Assembly: GCF_000157895.3 (NCBI RefSeq)
Contig: NC_022663.1
Coordinates: 4,898,001 to 4,962,000 of the forward strand
Reading direction: 5' to 3'
DNA: 64,000 nucleotides
DNA from: Mycobacterium kansasii ATCC 12478
Lineage (GTDB): Bacteria; Actinomycetota; Actinomycetes; Mycobacteriales; Mycobacteriaceae
Below, piece after piece: positions 51,288 through 59,660 of the stretch. Numbering within the stretch: the stretch's first letter is position 1; every line of letters begins with the position of its first letter. The position numbers and the translations under genes are program-made. The notes below the pieces were generated by a model. It was not told where the DNA came from and made no database searches. It worked only from the letters and a program-made list of their open reading frames with translations.

Positions 51288-52661
51288 TCAGCCGTGCCCC
51301 ACCCGCAGCAACTCGGCCAGGTTCGGCAGCTTGACGCGGGGACGCCCGTGCGGCTCACCCGCCGCCCGTTCGAAGCGGTCGATGATTTTCCACTGCGCCG
51401 TCGTGACCAGCTGAGGTTGTCGGGATGCCAGCCAGGCGGCCAGCTGCTCGCCATGGTCGGGTGGGAATTCCGTGAGCGCTTCGGTAGCCGCCAAGTCGGC
51501 GATCAAGGTGTCGACGGTGTCCTGGGAGTCCTTCTTGTTGGTGCCGATCACGCCGGTCGGCCCGCGTTTGATCCACCCCACCACATATTCGTTGCGGCTG
51601 CCTTCCACCCGGCCCGCGGTGTTGGGAATGGTCCCGCGTTTCTCGTCGAACGGCAATCCGGGCGTCGGCACCCCGCGGTAGCCGACGGAACGCACCACCA
51701 ACTGCGCCGGCAACTCCTCGCGCTCGCCGGTGTCCCTGGCCGAAACCCACCCGCTCTCGTCGGCGACCAGTTCGTTGCGTCCGAGCACGATCTGCTCCAC
51801 CCTGCCGTCGCCTCTGATCTCGATCGGGGAAGTCATGAACCGGAACACAATCCGACGGTGGCCTTCGCGGGGCGCGCGCTGGGCATAATCGCGCAGCACC
51901 TTGATGTTCTGCTTGGCGGTCTTGCCGGCCGCCGCCGCGTCCTCGTCGCTGATGCCCGCCAGCTGGGCCGGGTCGACCACCACGTCGACCCCCTCCAGCT
52001 CACCCAGTTCCCGCAATTCCAGCGTGGTGAACGCCGCCTGCAGCGGACCGCGCCGACCGACCAGCACCACTTCCCGGACGCCGCAGGGGCGCAGCGACTC
52101 CAGCGCGTGATCGGCGATATCGGTGCACGCCAGCACCTCGGGGTCGGTGACCAGGATGCGCGCGACATCGATCGCGACGTTGCCGTTGCCGACCACCACA
52201 GCCCGGGCACCCGACAGATCCGGTGCGGCATGTTCGAAGTTGGGATGTGCGTTGTACCAGCCCACGAAATCGACGGCGGCGATGCTGCCCGGCAAATCCT
52301 CCCCGGGAATGTTCAGCGGCTTGTCGGACTGCGCCCCGACGGCATAGACCACCGCGTCGTAGCGCTCGGCGAGTTCGACGGGGGAGACGTGTTCGCCCAC
52401 CAGTATGTTGCCGAAGAAGCGGAAGCGGGGATCTTCGGCCGTCTTCTCGAAGGTTTTGCTGATCGACTTGATCTTCGGGTGGTCAGGGGCGACGCCGGAG
52501 CGAACAAGTCCCCAGGGCGTCGGCAACATCTCCAGCATGTCGACGGCCACATCGATGTGGTCGGAGCCGTCGGCGGCTTTCAGCAGCGATGCCGCGGCGA
52601 AGAACCCCGACGGCCCGGAGCCGACGATGGCGACGTGGTAGGGACGGTGGTGTGGCCGCAT
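51288..52661 (-). CDS. fprA: NADPH-ferredoxin/adrenodoxin-type reductase FprA
   Basis: The 457-residue protein matches FprA (Rv3106) in length and sequence. The FAD motif is VAIVGSGPSGFFAAASLL, and the NADPH-binding glycine motif is AVVVGNGNVAIDVARIL. The C-terminal VGWIKRGPTGVIGTNKKDS is the adrenodoxin-reductase signature. It transfers electrons from NADPH to ferredoxins that feed cytochromes P450 and other oxygenases. It diverges from prfB across 119 bp. Confidence 0.95.
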   Translation of the reverse strand: MRPHHRPYHVAIVGSGPSGFFAAASLLKAADGSDHIDVAVDMLEMLPTPWGLVRSGVAPDHPKIKSISKTFEKTAEDPRFRFFGNILVGEHVSPVELAERYDAVVYAVGAQSDKPLNIPGEDLPGSIAAVDFVGWYNAHPNFEHAAPDLSGARAVVVGNGNVAIDVARILVTDPEVLACTDIADHALESLRPCGVREVVLVGRRGPLQAAFTTLELRELGELEGVDVVVDPAQLAGISDEDAAAAGKTAKQNIKVLRDYAQRAPREGHRRIVFRFMTSPIEIRGDGRVEQIVLGRNELVADESGWVSARDTGEREELPAQLVVRSVGYRGVPTPGLPFDEKRGTIPNTAGRVEGSRNEYVVGWIKRGPTGVIGTNKKDSQDTVDTLIADLAATEALTEFPPDHGEQLAAWLASRQPQLVTTAQWKIIDRFERAAGEPHGRPRVKLPNLAELLRVGHG

Positions 52662-52780
52662 GCTCGAGCTTTCTGTTCGTGCCCGGAATGGCCCGGAAAC
52701 GGATGTGCCGCAGTCGCGCGATGCACTGGTCCCATGATGCTAGACGCTGACCACGGTAACTCCCGGTAACGTGGTCGGCT

Positions 52781-53911
52781 GTGGAACCCGACCGTCAAGC
52801 CGACCGACGAGCTGAGATAGCCGCCCTTGACTCCACCCTGACCACGGTGGAGCGGGTGCTCGACGTCGACGCTTTGCGGGCCAAGATCGACAAGCTCGAG
52901 CACGAGGCGTCCGACCCCAAGTTGTGGGACGACCAGGCTCGCGCGCAGCGCGTGACCAGCGAGTTGTCGCACGCCCAGGGGGAACTGCGCCGGGTCGAGC
53001 AGCTGCGTAGCCGCCTTGACGACCTGCCGGTGCTCTACGAGCTCGCAGCCGAGGAAGAGGGGGAAGCCGCCGCCGAAGCCTTGGCCGAGGCCGACGCCGA
53101 GCTCAAGGCGCTGCACGCCGAGATCGAGGCCACCGAGGTGCGCACCCTGCTGTCGGGCGAGTACGACGAGCGTGAGGCGCTGGTCACAATCCGATCGGGT
53201 GCCGGGGGAGTGGACGCGGCCGACTGGGCCGAAATGCTGATGCGGATGTACATCCGCTGGGCCGAGCAGCACAAATATCCGGTCGAGGTCTTCGACACCT
53301 CCTACGCCGAAGAAGCCGGCATCAAAAGCGCCACCTTCGCCGTGCATGCGCCGTTCGCCTATGGCACCTTGTCGGTCGAACAGGGCACCCATCGGCTGGT
53401 GCGGATCAGCCCATTCGACAACCAGAGCCGGCGCCAGACGTCGTTCGCCGAAGTCGAGGTATTACCGGTGGTAGAGACCACCGACCACATCGACATCCCG
53501 GAGGGCGATGTACGGGTCGACGTCTACCGGTCCAGCGGCCCCGGCGGCCAGTCGGTGAACACCACAGACTCCGCCGTGCGTTTAACCCACATCCCGACGG
53601 GTATTGTGGTGACTTGTCAGAACGAGAAGTCGCAACTGCAGAACAAAGTGGCGGCGATGCGAGTTCTTCAAGCAAAGTTGTTGGAGCGCAAGCGTTTAGA
53701 AGAGCGCGCTGAGCTGGATGCGTTGAAGGGTGAGGGCGGCAGTTCCTGGGGTAACCAGATGCGGTCCTATGTCCTGCATCCCTACCAGATGGTCAAGGAT
53801 CTACGGACCGAATACGAGGTAGGCAATCCGGCGGCCGTCCTGGACGGAGACATCGACGGGTTCCTGGAAGCAGGAATCCGGTGGCGTAACCGAAAAGATG
53901 ACAGCAACTAA
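52781..53911 (+). CDS. prfB: peptide chain release factor 2
   Basis: This 376-residue protein begins at a GTG. The stop-codon recognition tripeptide SPF lies in RLVRISPFDNQSRR, defining RF2 (UGA/UAA). The universal GGQ is Gly255-Gly256-Gln257 in SSGPGGQSVN. The frame is continuous, without the programmed +1 frameshift found in many bacterial prfB genes. It overlaps the mechanosensitive channel gene by 14 bp, so translation is probably coupled. Confidence 0.97.
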   Translation: MEPDRQADRRAEIAALDSTLTTVERVLDVDALRAKIDKLEHEASDPKLWDDQARAQRVTSELSHAQGELRRVEQLRSRLDDLPVLYELAAEEEGEAAAEALAEADAELKALHAEIEATEVRTLLSGEYDEREALVTIRSGAGGVDAADWAEMLMRMYIRWAEQHKYPVEVFDTSYAEEAGIKSATFAVHAPFAYGTLSVEQGTHRLVRISPFDNQSRRQTSFAEVEVLPVVETTDHIDIPEGDVRVDVYRSSGPGGQSVNTTDSAVRLTHIPTGIVVTCQNEKSQLQNKVAAMRVLQAKLLERKRLEERAELDALKGEGGSSWGNQMRSYVLHPYQMVKDLRTEYEVGNPAAVLDGDIDGFLEAGIRWRNRKDDSN

Positions 53912-54884
53912 CACCACAATTCGTGCGCTCTCGGTGGCGCAGCGCTGGCACGACTTTTGGCGCGGTCACATCGGCGAATGGATCATTACCCGGGGCCTGC
54001 GCGTCGTCATGCTGCTGATCGCGGCGGTGCTGGCGGCCCGGTTCGTCAGCTGGGTGGCCCAACGGGTGACCCGGCGGCTCGACCTCGGCTTCGCCGAAAG
54101 CGACGCGTTGGTGCGCTCCGAGGCCACCAAGCACCGTCAGGCCGTCGCGTCGGTGATCTCGTGGGTCTCGATCGTGCTCATCGGCATCGTCGTGGTCATG
54201 CAGATCGCCGACGTTCTGCAGTTTTCGGTGGGCGGCTTGGTTGCGCCGGCAACGGTGGTGGGGGCGGCGCTGGGCTTCGGCGCCCAGCAGCTGGTCAGGG
54301 ACCTGCTCGCCGGTTTCTTCATCATTGTCGAGAGGCAATACGGCTTCGGAGACCTGGTCAAGCTCACCATCATGGGGTCGGCGACCGATGCGACCGGCAC
54401 CGTCGAGAACGTGACGTTGCGGGTGACCAGGCTGCGCTCCGCGGACGGCGAAGTGTTCACCGTCCCCAATGGTCAGATCGTCAAATCGGTCAACCTCTCC
54501 AAGGACTGGGCCCGCGCGGTGGTGGATATCCCGGTCTCGACCAACGCCGACCTGAACCGGGTCAACGAGGTCTTGCACCAGGAATGTGAGCACGCACGCG
54601 ACGACGCGGTGCTGGGGGAGTTGCTGCTGGATTCACCCACCGTGATGGGGGTGGAAAGCATCGAGCTGGATACGGTCACGCTGCGCCTGGTGGCCCGCAC
54701 GCTGCCCGGAAAGCAGTTCGAGGCCGGTCGGCAATTGCGGGTGCTGGTCATCCGGGCCCTTGCTCGCGCCGGCATCGTGACCGCCGCCGACGCGACGGTC
54801 GGCCTGGTCGAAGACCCGGCGGTTCCTGCCGCCGAAGCCGCTGAAGCCGCCGAGCCCAGTGAAGTCAAGGGTGCGGTGCGGTAG
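53898..54884 (+). CDS. MscS-type small-conductance mechanosensitive channel
   Basis: The 328-residue protein has three N-terminal transmembrane helices, the last being the Gly/Ala-rich pore helix GAALGFGAQQLVRDLLAGFF. The MscS beta domain follows, with FGDLVKL, VENVTLRVTRLRSADGEVFTVPNG and the C-terminal alpha/beta domain. It corresponds to Rv3104c. It would open under hypo-osmotic membrane tension. The Ala/Glu-rich tail (AAEAAEAAEPSE) is non-conserved. Confidence 0.9.
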   Translation: MTATNTTIRALSVAQRWHDFWRGHIGEWIITRGLRVVMLLIAAVLAARFVSWVAQRVTRRLDLGFAESDALVRSEATKHRQAVASVISWVSIVLIGIVVVMQIADVLQFSVGGLVAPATVVGAALGFGAQQLVRDLLAGFFIIVERQYGFGDLVKLTIMGSATDATGTVENVTLRVTRLRSADGEVFTVPNGQIVKSVNLSKDWARAVVDIPVSTNADLNRVNEVLHQECEHARDDAVLGELLLDSPTVMGVESIELDTVTLRLVARTLPGKQFEAGRQLRVLVIRALARAGIVTAADATVGLVEDPAVPAAEAAEAAEPSEVKGAVR

Positions 54885-55342
54885 TGATGAACTTCTGGCC
54901 CAACGTGCTGGGTAAGCGCGACGGGAATGGCGCACGGCGCACCCCGAGCCACCTGTTCGGCGGCCGGGTGCGGACGTCGACGGTGGTGTTGATCGTCGTG
55001 TTCCTGGCCGTGTGGTGGACCTATGACACCTACCGTCCGGAACCTGCCCCTGCAAGGCCTGCGCAGGTCGTGCCGCCGGGCTTCGTGCCCGATCCCGACT
55101 ACACCTGGGTGCCGCGCGAAAGAGTCCAACCACCTGGCACGACCTCGCTGCGCCCGACACCCACCACGGTCCCGACGACCGAACCGACGACGACCACAAC
55201 GACCCCGACACCGCCGCCCGGGTCGCCCCCCTGCCTGCTGCCGCCGCCCTTCTGCCCCGCGAGCACGACTCCGAGCACACCGGAGCCGTCACCCCAACCC
55301 GGGCCCGGCCCGTCGCCCAGTTCGACGCCCCCGGCCAGTTGA
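54884..55342 (+). CDS. membrane-anchored Pro/Thr-rich protein, Rv3103c-like
   Basis: This 152-residue protein has one N-terminal transmembrane helix (TSTVVLIVVFLAVWWTY) and an extracytoplasmic tail made mainly of Pro, Thr and Ser, including TTTTTT and many PxP steps. The start is GTG at 54884 or ATG at 54887; both fit. It matches Rv3103c in position, between the mscS-like gene and ftsE. The rigid low-complexity tail suggests a cell-wall spacer or anchor. Function unknown. Confidence 0.75.
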   Translation: MMNFWPNVLGKRDGNGARRTPSHLFGGRVRTSTVVLIVVFLAVWWTYDTYRPEPAPARPAQVVPPGFVPDPDYTWVPRERVQPPGTTSLRPTPTTVPTTEPTTTTTTPTPPPGSPPCLLPPPFCPASTTPSTPEPSPQPGPGPSPSSTPPAS

Positions 55343-55386
55343 ATTTCGCTTCCCAGCGAAACTCACCGCTACACTGGCGTGCCGTG

Positions 55387-56076
55387 ATGATCACCCTGGA
55401 CCATGTCACCAAGCAGTACAAATCGTCGGCGCGTCCGGCGCTGGACGACGTCAACGTCAAGATCGACAAGGGTGAGTTCGTCTTCCTGATCGGCCCGTCG
55501 GGTTCGGGCAAGTCGACCTTCATGCGGTTGTTGCTGGCGGCCGAGACGCCGACATCCGGCGATGTGCGGGTGTCGAAGTTTCATGTCAACAAGCTGCGGG
55601 GTCGAAACGTCCCGAAGCTGCGTCAGGTGATCGGCTGTGTCTTCCAGGATTTTCGGCTGTTGCAGCAAAAGACCGTGTACGAAAACGTCGCCTTTGCGCT
55701 GGAGGTGATCGGCAAACGCACCGACGCGATCAACCGGGTGGTGCCCGAGGTGCTCGAGACGGTGGGGTTGTCGGGCAAAGCCAACCGGCTGCCGGACGAG
55801 TTGTCGGGCGGCGAACAACAGCGGGTCGCGATCGCCCGCGCCTTTGTGAACCGGCCGCTGGTACTGCTGGCCGACGAGCCCACCGGCAACCTCGACCCAG
55901 ACACCAGTAAGGACATCATGGATTTGTTGGAGCGGATCAACCGAACCGGGACGACGGTGGTGATGGCCACCCACGACCACCACATCGTCGACTCGATGCG
56001 GCAGCGGGTCGTCGAGTTGTCGCTGGGCCGGCTGGTTCGTGACGAACAGCGCGGCGTCTATGGGATGGATCGCTAA
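55387..56076 (+). CDS. ftsE: cell division ATP-binding protein FtsE
   Basis: The ATG at 55387 (MITLDHVTKQYK) gives 229 residues, identical in length to M. tuberculosis FtsE. Walker A is GPSGSGKS with Lys42, the ABC signature is LSGGEQQR and Walker B is LVLLADEPTG. With FtsX it forms an ABC-type complex that activates peptidoglycan hydrolases at the septum. FtsX starts immediately at the stop. Confidence 0.97.
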   Translation: MITLDHVTKQYKSSARPALDDVNVKIDKGEFVFLIGPSGSGKSTFMRLLLAAETPTSGDVRVSKFHVNKLRGRNVPKLRQVIGCVFQDFRLLQQKTVYENVAFALEVIGKRTDAINRVVPEVLETVGLSGKANRLPDELSGGEQQRVAIARAFVNRPLVLLADEPTGNLDPDTSKDIMDLLERINRTGTTVVMATHDHHIVDSMRQRVVELSLGRLVRDEQRGVYGMDR

Positions 56077-56970
56077 GTGCGCTTCGGCTTCCTGCTCAAC
56101 GAGGTTCTGACCGGCCTTCGTCGCAATGTCACGATGACGATCGCGATGATCCTGACGACCGCGATCTCGATCGGTCTGTTCGGCGGCGGACTGCTGGTGG
56201 TCCGGCTGGCCGACAACTCCCGAGCAATCTACCTCGACCGGGTCGAAACCCAGGTCTTCCTGACCGACGACGTCTCCGCCAACGATCCCGCCTGCGACAG
56301 CGACCCGTGTAAAGCGCTGCGCGAGAAGATCGAAAAGCGATCCGACGTCAAAGCGGTACGCTTCCTCAACCGTCAGCAGGCCTATGACGACGCCATCCGG
56401 AAATTTCCGCAGTACAAGGACGTGGCCGGAAAAGATTCCTTCCCAGCGTCATTCATCGTCAAACTGGAAAATCCCGAGCAGCACAAGGACTTCGACACCG
56501 CGATGCAGGGCCAACCCGGGGTGCTGTCGGTACTCAACCAGAAGGATCTGATCGACCGGCTGTTCGCCGTGCTCGACGGGCTGAGCAATGCCGCTTTTGC
56601 GGTCGCACTTGTCCAGGCCATCGGCGCGGTCTTGTTGATCGCCAACATGGTCCAAGTCGCCGCCTATACGCGGCGCACCGAGATCGGCATCATGCGATTG
56701 GTCGGGGCCAGCCGCTGGTACACCCAGCTGCCGTTCCTGGTGGAGGCGATGTTGGCGGCGACCGTCGGTGTCCTCATCGCGATCGGCGGCCTGATCGTGG
56801 TGCGGGCGATGTTTTTGGAGAATGCGCTGAACCAGTTCTACCAAGCCAATTTGATCGCCCGCGTCGACTACGCCGACATCCTCTACATCGCGCCGTGGCT
56901 GCTGCTGTTGGGTGTGGCGATGGCCGGGCTGACGGCTTACGCGACGTTGCGAATCTACGTGCGGCGATAG
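56077..56970 (+). CDS. ftsX: cell division membrane protein FtsX
   Basis: The GTG start directly follows the ftsE stop, and the protein has 297 residues. Four transmembrane helices are seen, at about residues 20-45, 172-195, 220-245 and 265-290. The extracellular domain between helices 1 and 2 carries two cysteines (DPACDSDPCKAL) that could form a disulphide, as in mycobacterial FtsX. It relays FtsE ATP hydrolysis to the cell-wall hydrolase RipC in M. tuberculosis (recalled). Confidence 0.96.
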   Translation: MRFGFLLNEVLTGLRRNVTMTIAMILTTAISIGLFGGGLLVVRLADNSRAIYLDRVETQVFLTDDVSANDPACDSDPCKALREKIEKRSDVKAVRFLNRQQAYDDAIRKFPQYKDVAGKDSFPASFIVKLENPEQHKDFDTAMQGQPGVLSVLNQKDLIDRLFAVLDGLSNAAFAVALVQAIGAVLLIANMVQVAAYTRRTEIGIMRLVGASRWYTQLPFLVEAMLAATVGVLIAIGGLIVVRAMFLENALNQFYQANLIARVDYADILYIAPWLLLLGVAMAGLTAYATLRIYVRR

Positions 56971-56972
56971 CG

Positions 56973-57479
56973 ATGGCGGGGCAGTCCAAGCAGGCCAAGG
57001 CGGCAGGCAAGAAGATCGGCCGAAAGATCATTGCCACCAATCGCAAAGCCCGGCACAACTATTCGATCATCGAGGTCTTTGAGGCCGGCATGGCACTGCA
57101 GGGGACCGAGGTGAAGAGCCTGCGCGAGGGGCACGCGTCGTTGGTCGACGCGTTCGCCACCATCGACGACGGCGAAATATGGCTGCGCAACTTGCACATT
57201 CCGGAGTACCAGCACGGCAGCTGGACCAACCACGAACCGCGACGCAACCGCAAGTTGCTGTTGCACCGGCGTCAGATCGACACTCTGATCGGGAAGCTCC
57301 GCGAAGGCAACTTCGCACTGGTGCCGTTGTCGCTGTATTTCACCGAGGGCAAGGTCAAGGTCGAGATCGCGCTGGCCCGCGGTAAGCATGCCCACGACAA
57401 ACGCCAGGACCTGGCTCGCCGCGATGCCCAACGTGAGGTCATCCGGGAGCTGGGTCGCCGCGCCAAGGGCATGGGCTGA
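56973..57479 (+). CDS. smpB: tmRNA-binding protein SmpB
   Basis: The ATG at 56973, two bases after the ftsX stop, gives 168 residues. The SmpB fold is recognised by NRKARHNYSIIEVFEAGMALQGTEVKSLR and the stretch EYQHGSWTNHEPRRNRKLLLH. A basic C-terminal tail (KRQDLARRDAQREVIRELGR) enters the ribosomal mRNA channel. It partners the ssrA RNA about 1 kb downstream to rescue stalled ribosomes. Confidence 0.97.
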   Translation: MAGQSKQAKAAGKKIGRKIIATNRKARHNYSIIEVFEAGMALQGTEVKSLREGHASLVDAFATIDDGEIWLRNLHIPEYQHGSWTNHEPRRNRKLLLHRRQIDTLIGKLREGNFALVPLSLYFTEGKVKVEIALARGKHAHDKRQDLARRDAQREVIRELGRRAKGMG

Positions 57480-57586
57480 CGGCGCCCGTGGGGATCATCC
57501 CGGTTTGCGGCTTGCTGGTGTTAAGCGGTCTCATCTTGTTCCGGGCCGGCCTCCGCTTGTACAGCTGACCGGCCTACGATCCGTCC

Positions 57587-58432
57587 ATGGCCGATCGTCC
57601 GCTCACCCAACTCGACAAGTCCGACGTCCTGGCGGGACTGTTCGCCGTGTGGGACTCCCTCGATGCGCTGTTGGACGGACTGCCCGAGGCGGATTGGCAG
57701 TCGGCGAGTCCACTGCCCGGCTGGAATGTCAAGGCGGTGGTGTCGCACATCATCGGCACCGAATCCTTCCTGCTCGGCATCGGCGCACCGGAAGCCGACG
57801 TCGACCTGTCCACCCTGGAGCATGTGCGCAATCCCATCGGAGTGATGAACGAGAGCTGGGTAATTCATCTCAGCGCAGAATCGGGCGCCAGCCTGCTGAA
57901 GCGGTTCCGCGAGGTGACCAACAAACGCCGCAAGGCTCTGGAGAGCATGTCCGACGACGACTGGAACGCCGCGACCACGACGCCGGCGGGCCCCGACACC
58001 TACGGACGGTTCATGCGGATCCGCACCTTCGACTGCTGGATGCATGAGCAGGACATCCGTCAGGCGGTACAGCGGCCGTCGTCCGACGACGAGTTGGGCG
58101 GTCGGGCTGGCGAGCTGTCCCTCGACGAAATGTCGTCCAGCATGGGTTTCGTCGTGGGCAAGCTGGCCAAAGCGCCCGACGGCTCCCGGGTGCTGTTCGA
58201 GCTGACCGGCCCGCTGGCCCGCACCATGCGCGTCAGCGTCGACGGCCGGGCGCAGGTCGTCGACGACTTCGGCGGGCAGGAACCGACCGCGACGATCCGC
58301 ATGGACGGGTTGCAGTTCACCAGGCTCGCCGGCGGTCGCCCGATGAGCCCGGCCCGGAGCCAGGACGTGGAACTCGGCGGCGACGAGGATCTCGCCGGGC
58401 AGATCGTGAAGCGTCTGAACTTCGTGATCTGA
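57587..58432 (+). CDS. maleylpyruvate isomerase/DinB-like (mycothiol-dependent family) protein, Rv3099c-like
   Basis: The 281-residue protein has an N-terminal helical DinB/MDMPI domain with LDGLPEADWQSASPLPGWNVKAVVSHIIGTE, where His is a metal ligand. Further ligands are likely near DCWMHEQDIRQAV. A C-terminal SCP2-like domain follows, seen in RMDGLQFTRLAGGRPMS. Relatives are mycothiol-dependent transferases or isomerases. It corresponds to Rv3099c between smpB and ssrA. The substrate is unknown. Confidence 0.82.
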   Translation: MADRPLTQLDKSDVLAGLFAVWDSLDALLDGLPEADWQSASPLPGWNVKAVVSHIIGTESFLLGIGAPEADVDLSTLEHVRNPIGVMNESWVIHLSAESGASLLKRFREVTNKRRKALESMSDDDWNAATTTPAGPDTYGRFMRIRTFDCWMHEQDIRQAVQRPSSDDELGGRAGELSLDEMSSSMGFVVGKLAKAPDGSRVLFELTGPLARTMRVSVDGRAQVVDDFGGQEPTATIRMDGLQFTRLAGGRPMSPARSQDVELGGDEDLAGQIVKRLNFVI

Positions 58433-58449
58433 TCGGGAAGATAATTCCG

Positions 58450-58503
58450 TTGCCGGTTGTTGGTAGACGCGTACCATTGATTGTCTTGCCGAAAGCCGGC
58501 AAG
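58450..58503 (+). promoter_or_regulatory. candidate ssrA promoter and leader hairpin
   Basis: TTGCCG (58450-58455), a 16-bp spacer and TACCAT (58472-58477) form a plausible promoter about 40 bp upstream of the mature tmRNA 5' end. Between them and the RNA lies the perfect hairpin CTTGCCG-AAAGC-CGGCAAG (58485-58503), which would be in the precursor leader removed by RNase P. Confidence 0.4.
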
Positions 58504-58518
58504 GGTGCTCGAAGACAT

Positions 58519-58886
58519 GGGGCTGAACGGTTTCGACTTCGCGCATCGAATCAAGGGAAGCGTGCCGGTGCAGGCAAGAGACCACCGTAAGCGTCGTTGC
58601 AACCAAATAAGCGCCGATTCACATCAGCGCGACTACGCTCTCGCTGCCTAAGCGACGGCTAGTCTGTCAGACCGGGACCGCCCTCGACCCGGACTCTGGC
58701 ATCAGCTAGAGGGATCAACCGATGAGTTCGGTCGCGGGACTCGTCGGGACACCAACAGCGACTGGGATCGTCATCCTGGCTAGTTCGCGTGACCAGGAGA
58801 TCCGAGCAGAGGCATAGCGAACTGCGCACGGAGAAGCCTTGAGGGAATGCCGTAGGACCCGGGTTCGATTCCCGGCAGCTCCACCA
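58519..58886 (+). ncRNA. ssrA: transfer-messenger RNA (tmRNA, 10Sa RNA)
   Basis: The 5' end GGGGCTG pairs with CAGCTCC at 58876-58882 to form the acceptor stem, followed by A and an encoded CCA (58884-58886). A T-loop GGTTCGATTCC lies just before. The total of 368 nt equals the mycobacterial tmRNA as I recall it. The tag reading frame at 58613-58651 starts with GCC and encodes ADSHQRDYALAA followed by TAA. With SmpB it rescues stalled ribosomes and tags the truncated protein for proteolysis. Confidence 0.97.
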
Positions 58887-58890
58887 CTTG

Positions 58891-58914
58891 ATGGGCCGGG
58901 TCGGCGGCCCATTT
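58891..58914 (+). terminator. Rho-independent-like terminator after ssrA
   Basis: A perfect 8-bp stem, ATGGGCCG (58891-58898) and CGGCCCAT (58905-58912), with a 6-base loop lies 4 bases after the mature tmRNA 3' end. Only a short T run follows, as is common for mycobacterial intrinsic terminators. Confidence 0.7.
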
Positions 58915-58975
58915 GCGGGCTACAGCCATCACAGAGACAGCCATCACAGACCGAGGTATCGCGCCACGGCGTGTT

Positions 58976-59288
58976 CCACTCGGCCATTTCGTCGGCTATT
59001 TCGTCACGGTCCAGATAGTCGACCGGATCGCCGAGCACGTAGACCATGCACAGAGACGATGTTGATCGTCCGGATCTGGTCGACCAGGAACCGTGTCTTT
59101 GTTCCCATGATTTCCAGCTCTGGGCGGAAGACCGCAGGTTGGGCCTTTGTCGACGTCGGTACCGCAGTTATGACACTCCACGGCATCGAGCCGGGACTGA
59201 TGACCACGGCGTAGCGCCGCCCGCGTTGCTCGTGGCCTCGCTTCGCATGACCGAAGTCGACCCGGTAGATCGCTCCCCGAATCACCAC
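58976..59288 (-). pseudogene. MazF/PemK-type mRNA interferase toxin, frameshifted remnant
   Basis: From a GTG at 59288/59285 the frame reads VIRGAIYRVDFGHAKRGHEQ, then RRYAVVISPGSMPWSVITAV and KTRFLVDQIRT, a clear MazF fold start with the usual Arg and Thr/Ser catalytic region. Near 59046 the frame leaves the family. The expected continuation, VYVLGDPVDYLDRDEIADEM, appears in another minus-strand frame from 59047, so a one-base shift is inferred. The normal C-terminal helix ending is also missing. A sequencing error could explain the shift, but the antitoxin next to it is damaged too. Confidence 0.75.
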
Positions 59289-59401
59289 GCGTCCGGTTCG
59301 GTGGAGACGTCCTCGTCTCGAAGCCGTTCGGCGTCGGTGCGAGCCTGCTTGATCCACACTTCCCGTTCGAGCCGCTGCAGTGCCCGCCGGATGACGAGCA
59401 A
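59282..59401 (-). pseudogene. MazE-like antitoxin, C-terminal remnant
   Basis: A third minus-strand frame encodes 39 residues including RRALQRLEREVWIKQARTDA and ends DEDVSTEPDAW. It stops at a TGA overlapping the toxin GTG, the usual antitoxin-toxin coupling. The helical charged sequence is what a toxin-binding tail looks like. The frame is closed upstream by a TAG, and no DNA-binding N-terminus is present. The break coincides with the edge of a duplicated repeat, so the antitoxin appears truncated. Confidence 0.6.
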
Positions 59402-59530
59402 ACAGCCTGGCCATCGCTACCAGACATCCCACCGCTCCGGAGGTTCTTCCTTATGTGAGCAGTGACCGCCTGAAGCGAACAGCCTGGCCATCGCTACCAG
59501 ACATCCCGCCCCTCCGGGCTCTTCCTTAGG
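59401..59530. repeat. pair of about 54-bp direct repeats
   Basis: Copy 1 (59401-59455) and copy 2 (59478-59530) both start AACAGCCTGGCCATCGCTAC and continue CAGACATCCC, a CTCCGG core and TTCTTCCTTA or CTCTTCCTTA. They differ by a few substitutions and short indels and are offset by 77 bp. Copy 1 begins exactly where the antitoxin remnant ends. I do not recognise the element. Confidence 0.85.
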
Positions 59531-59660
59531 TGACGTCACCGGGAAGCCGGTTTCCGGCAAACCGCTACGTGATGACCCGGCCTCGTCATAAGCTCCGGCT
59601 ACTCGGTGATCGGTATCGGCTGGGCAACTCGACGGGTTGCTCGAAGGGTGGAGCGGCACG

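Noticed and set aside
52781..53911. Programmed +1 frameshift in prfB
   Set aside because: The frame is continuous from the GTG start through SPF and GGQ, with no internal UGA to bypass.
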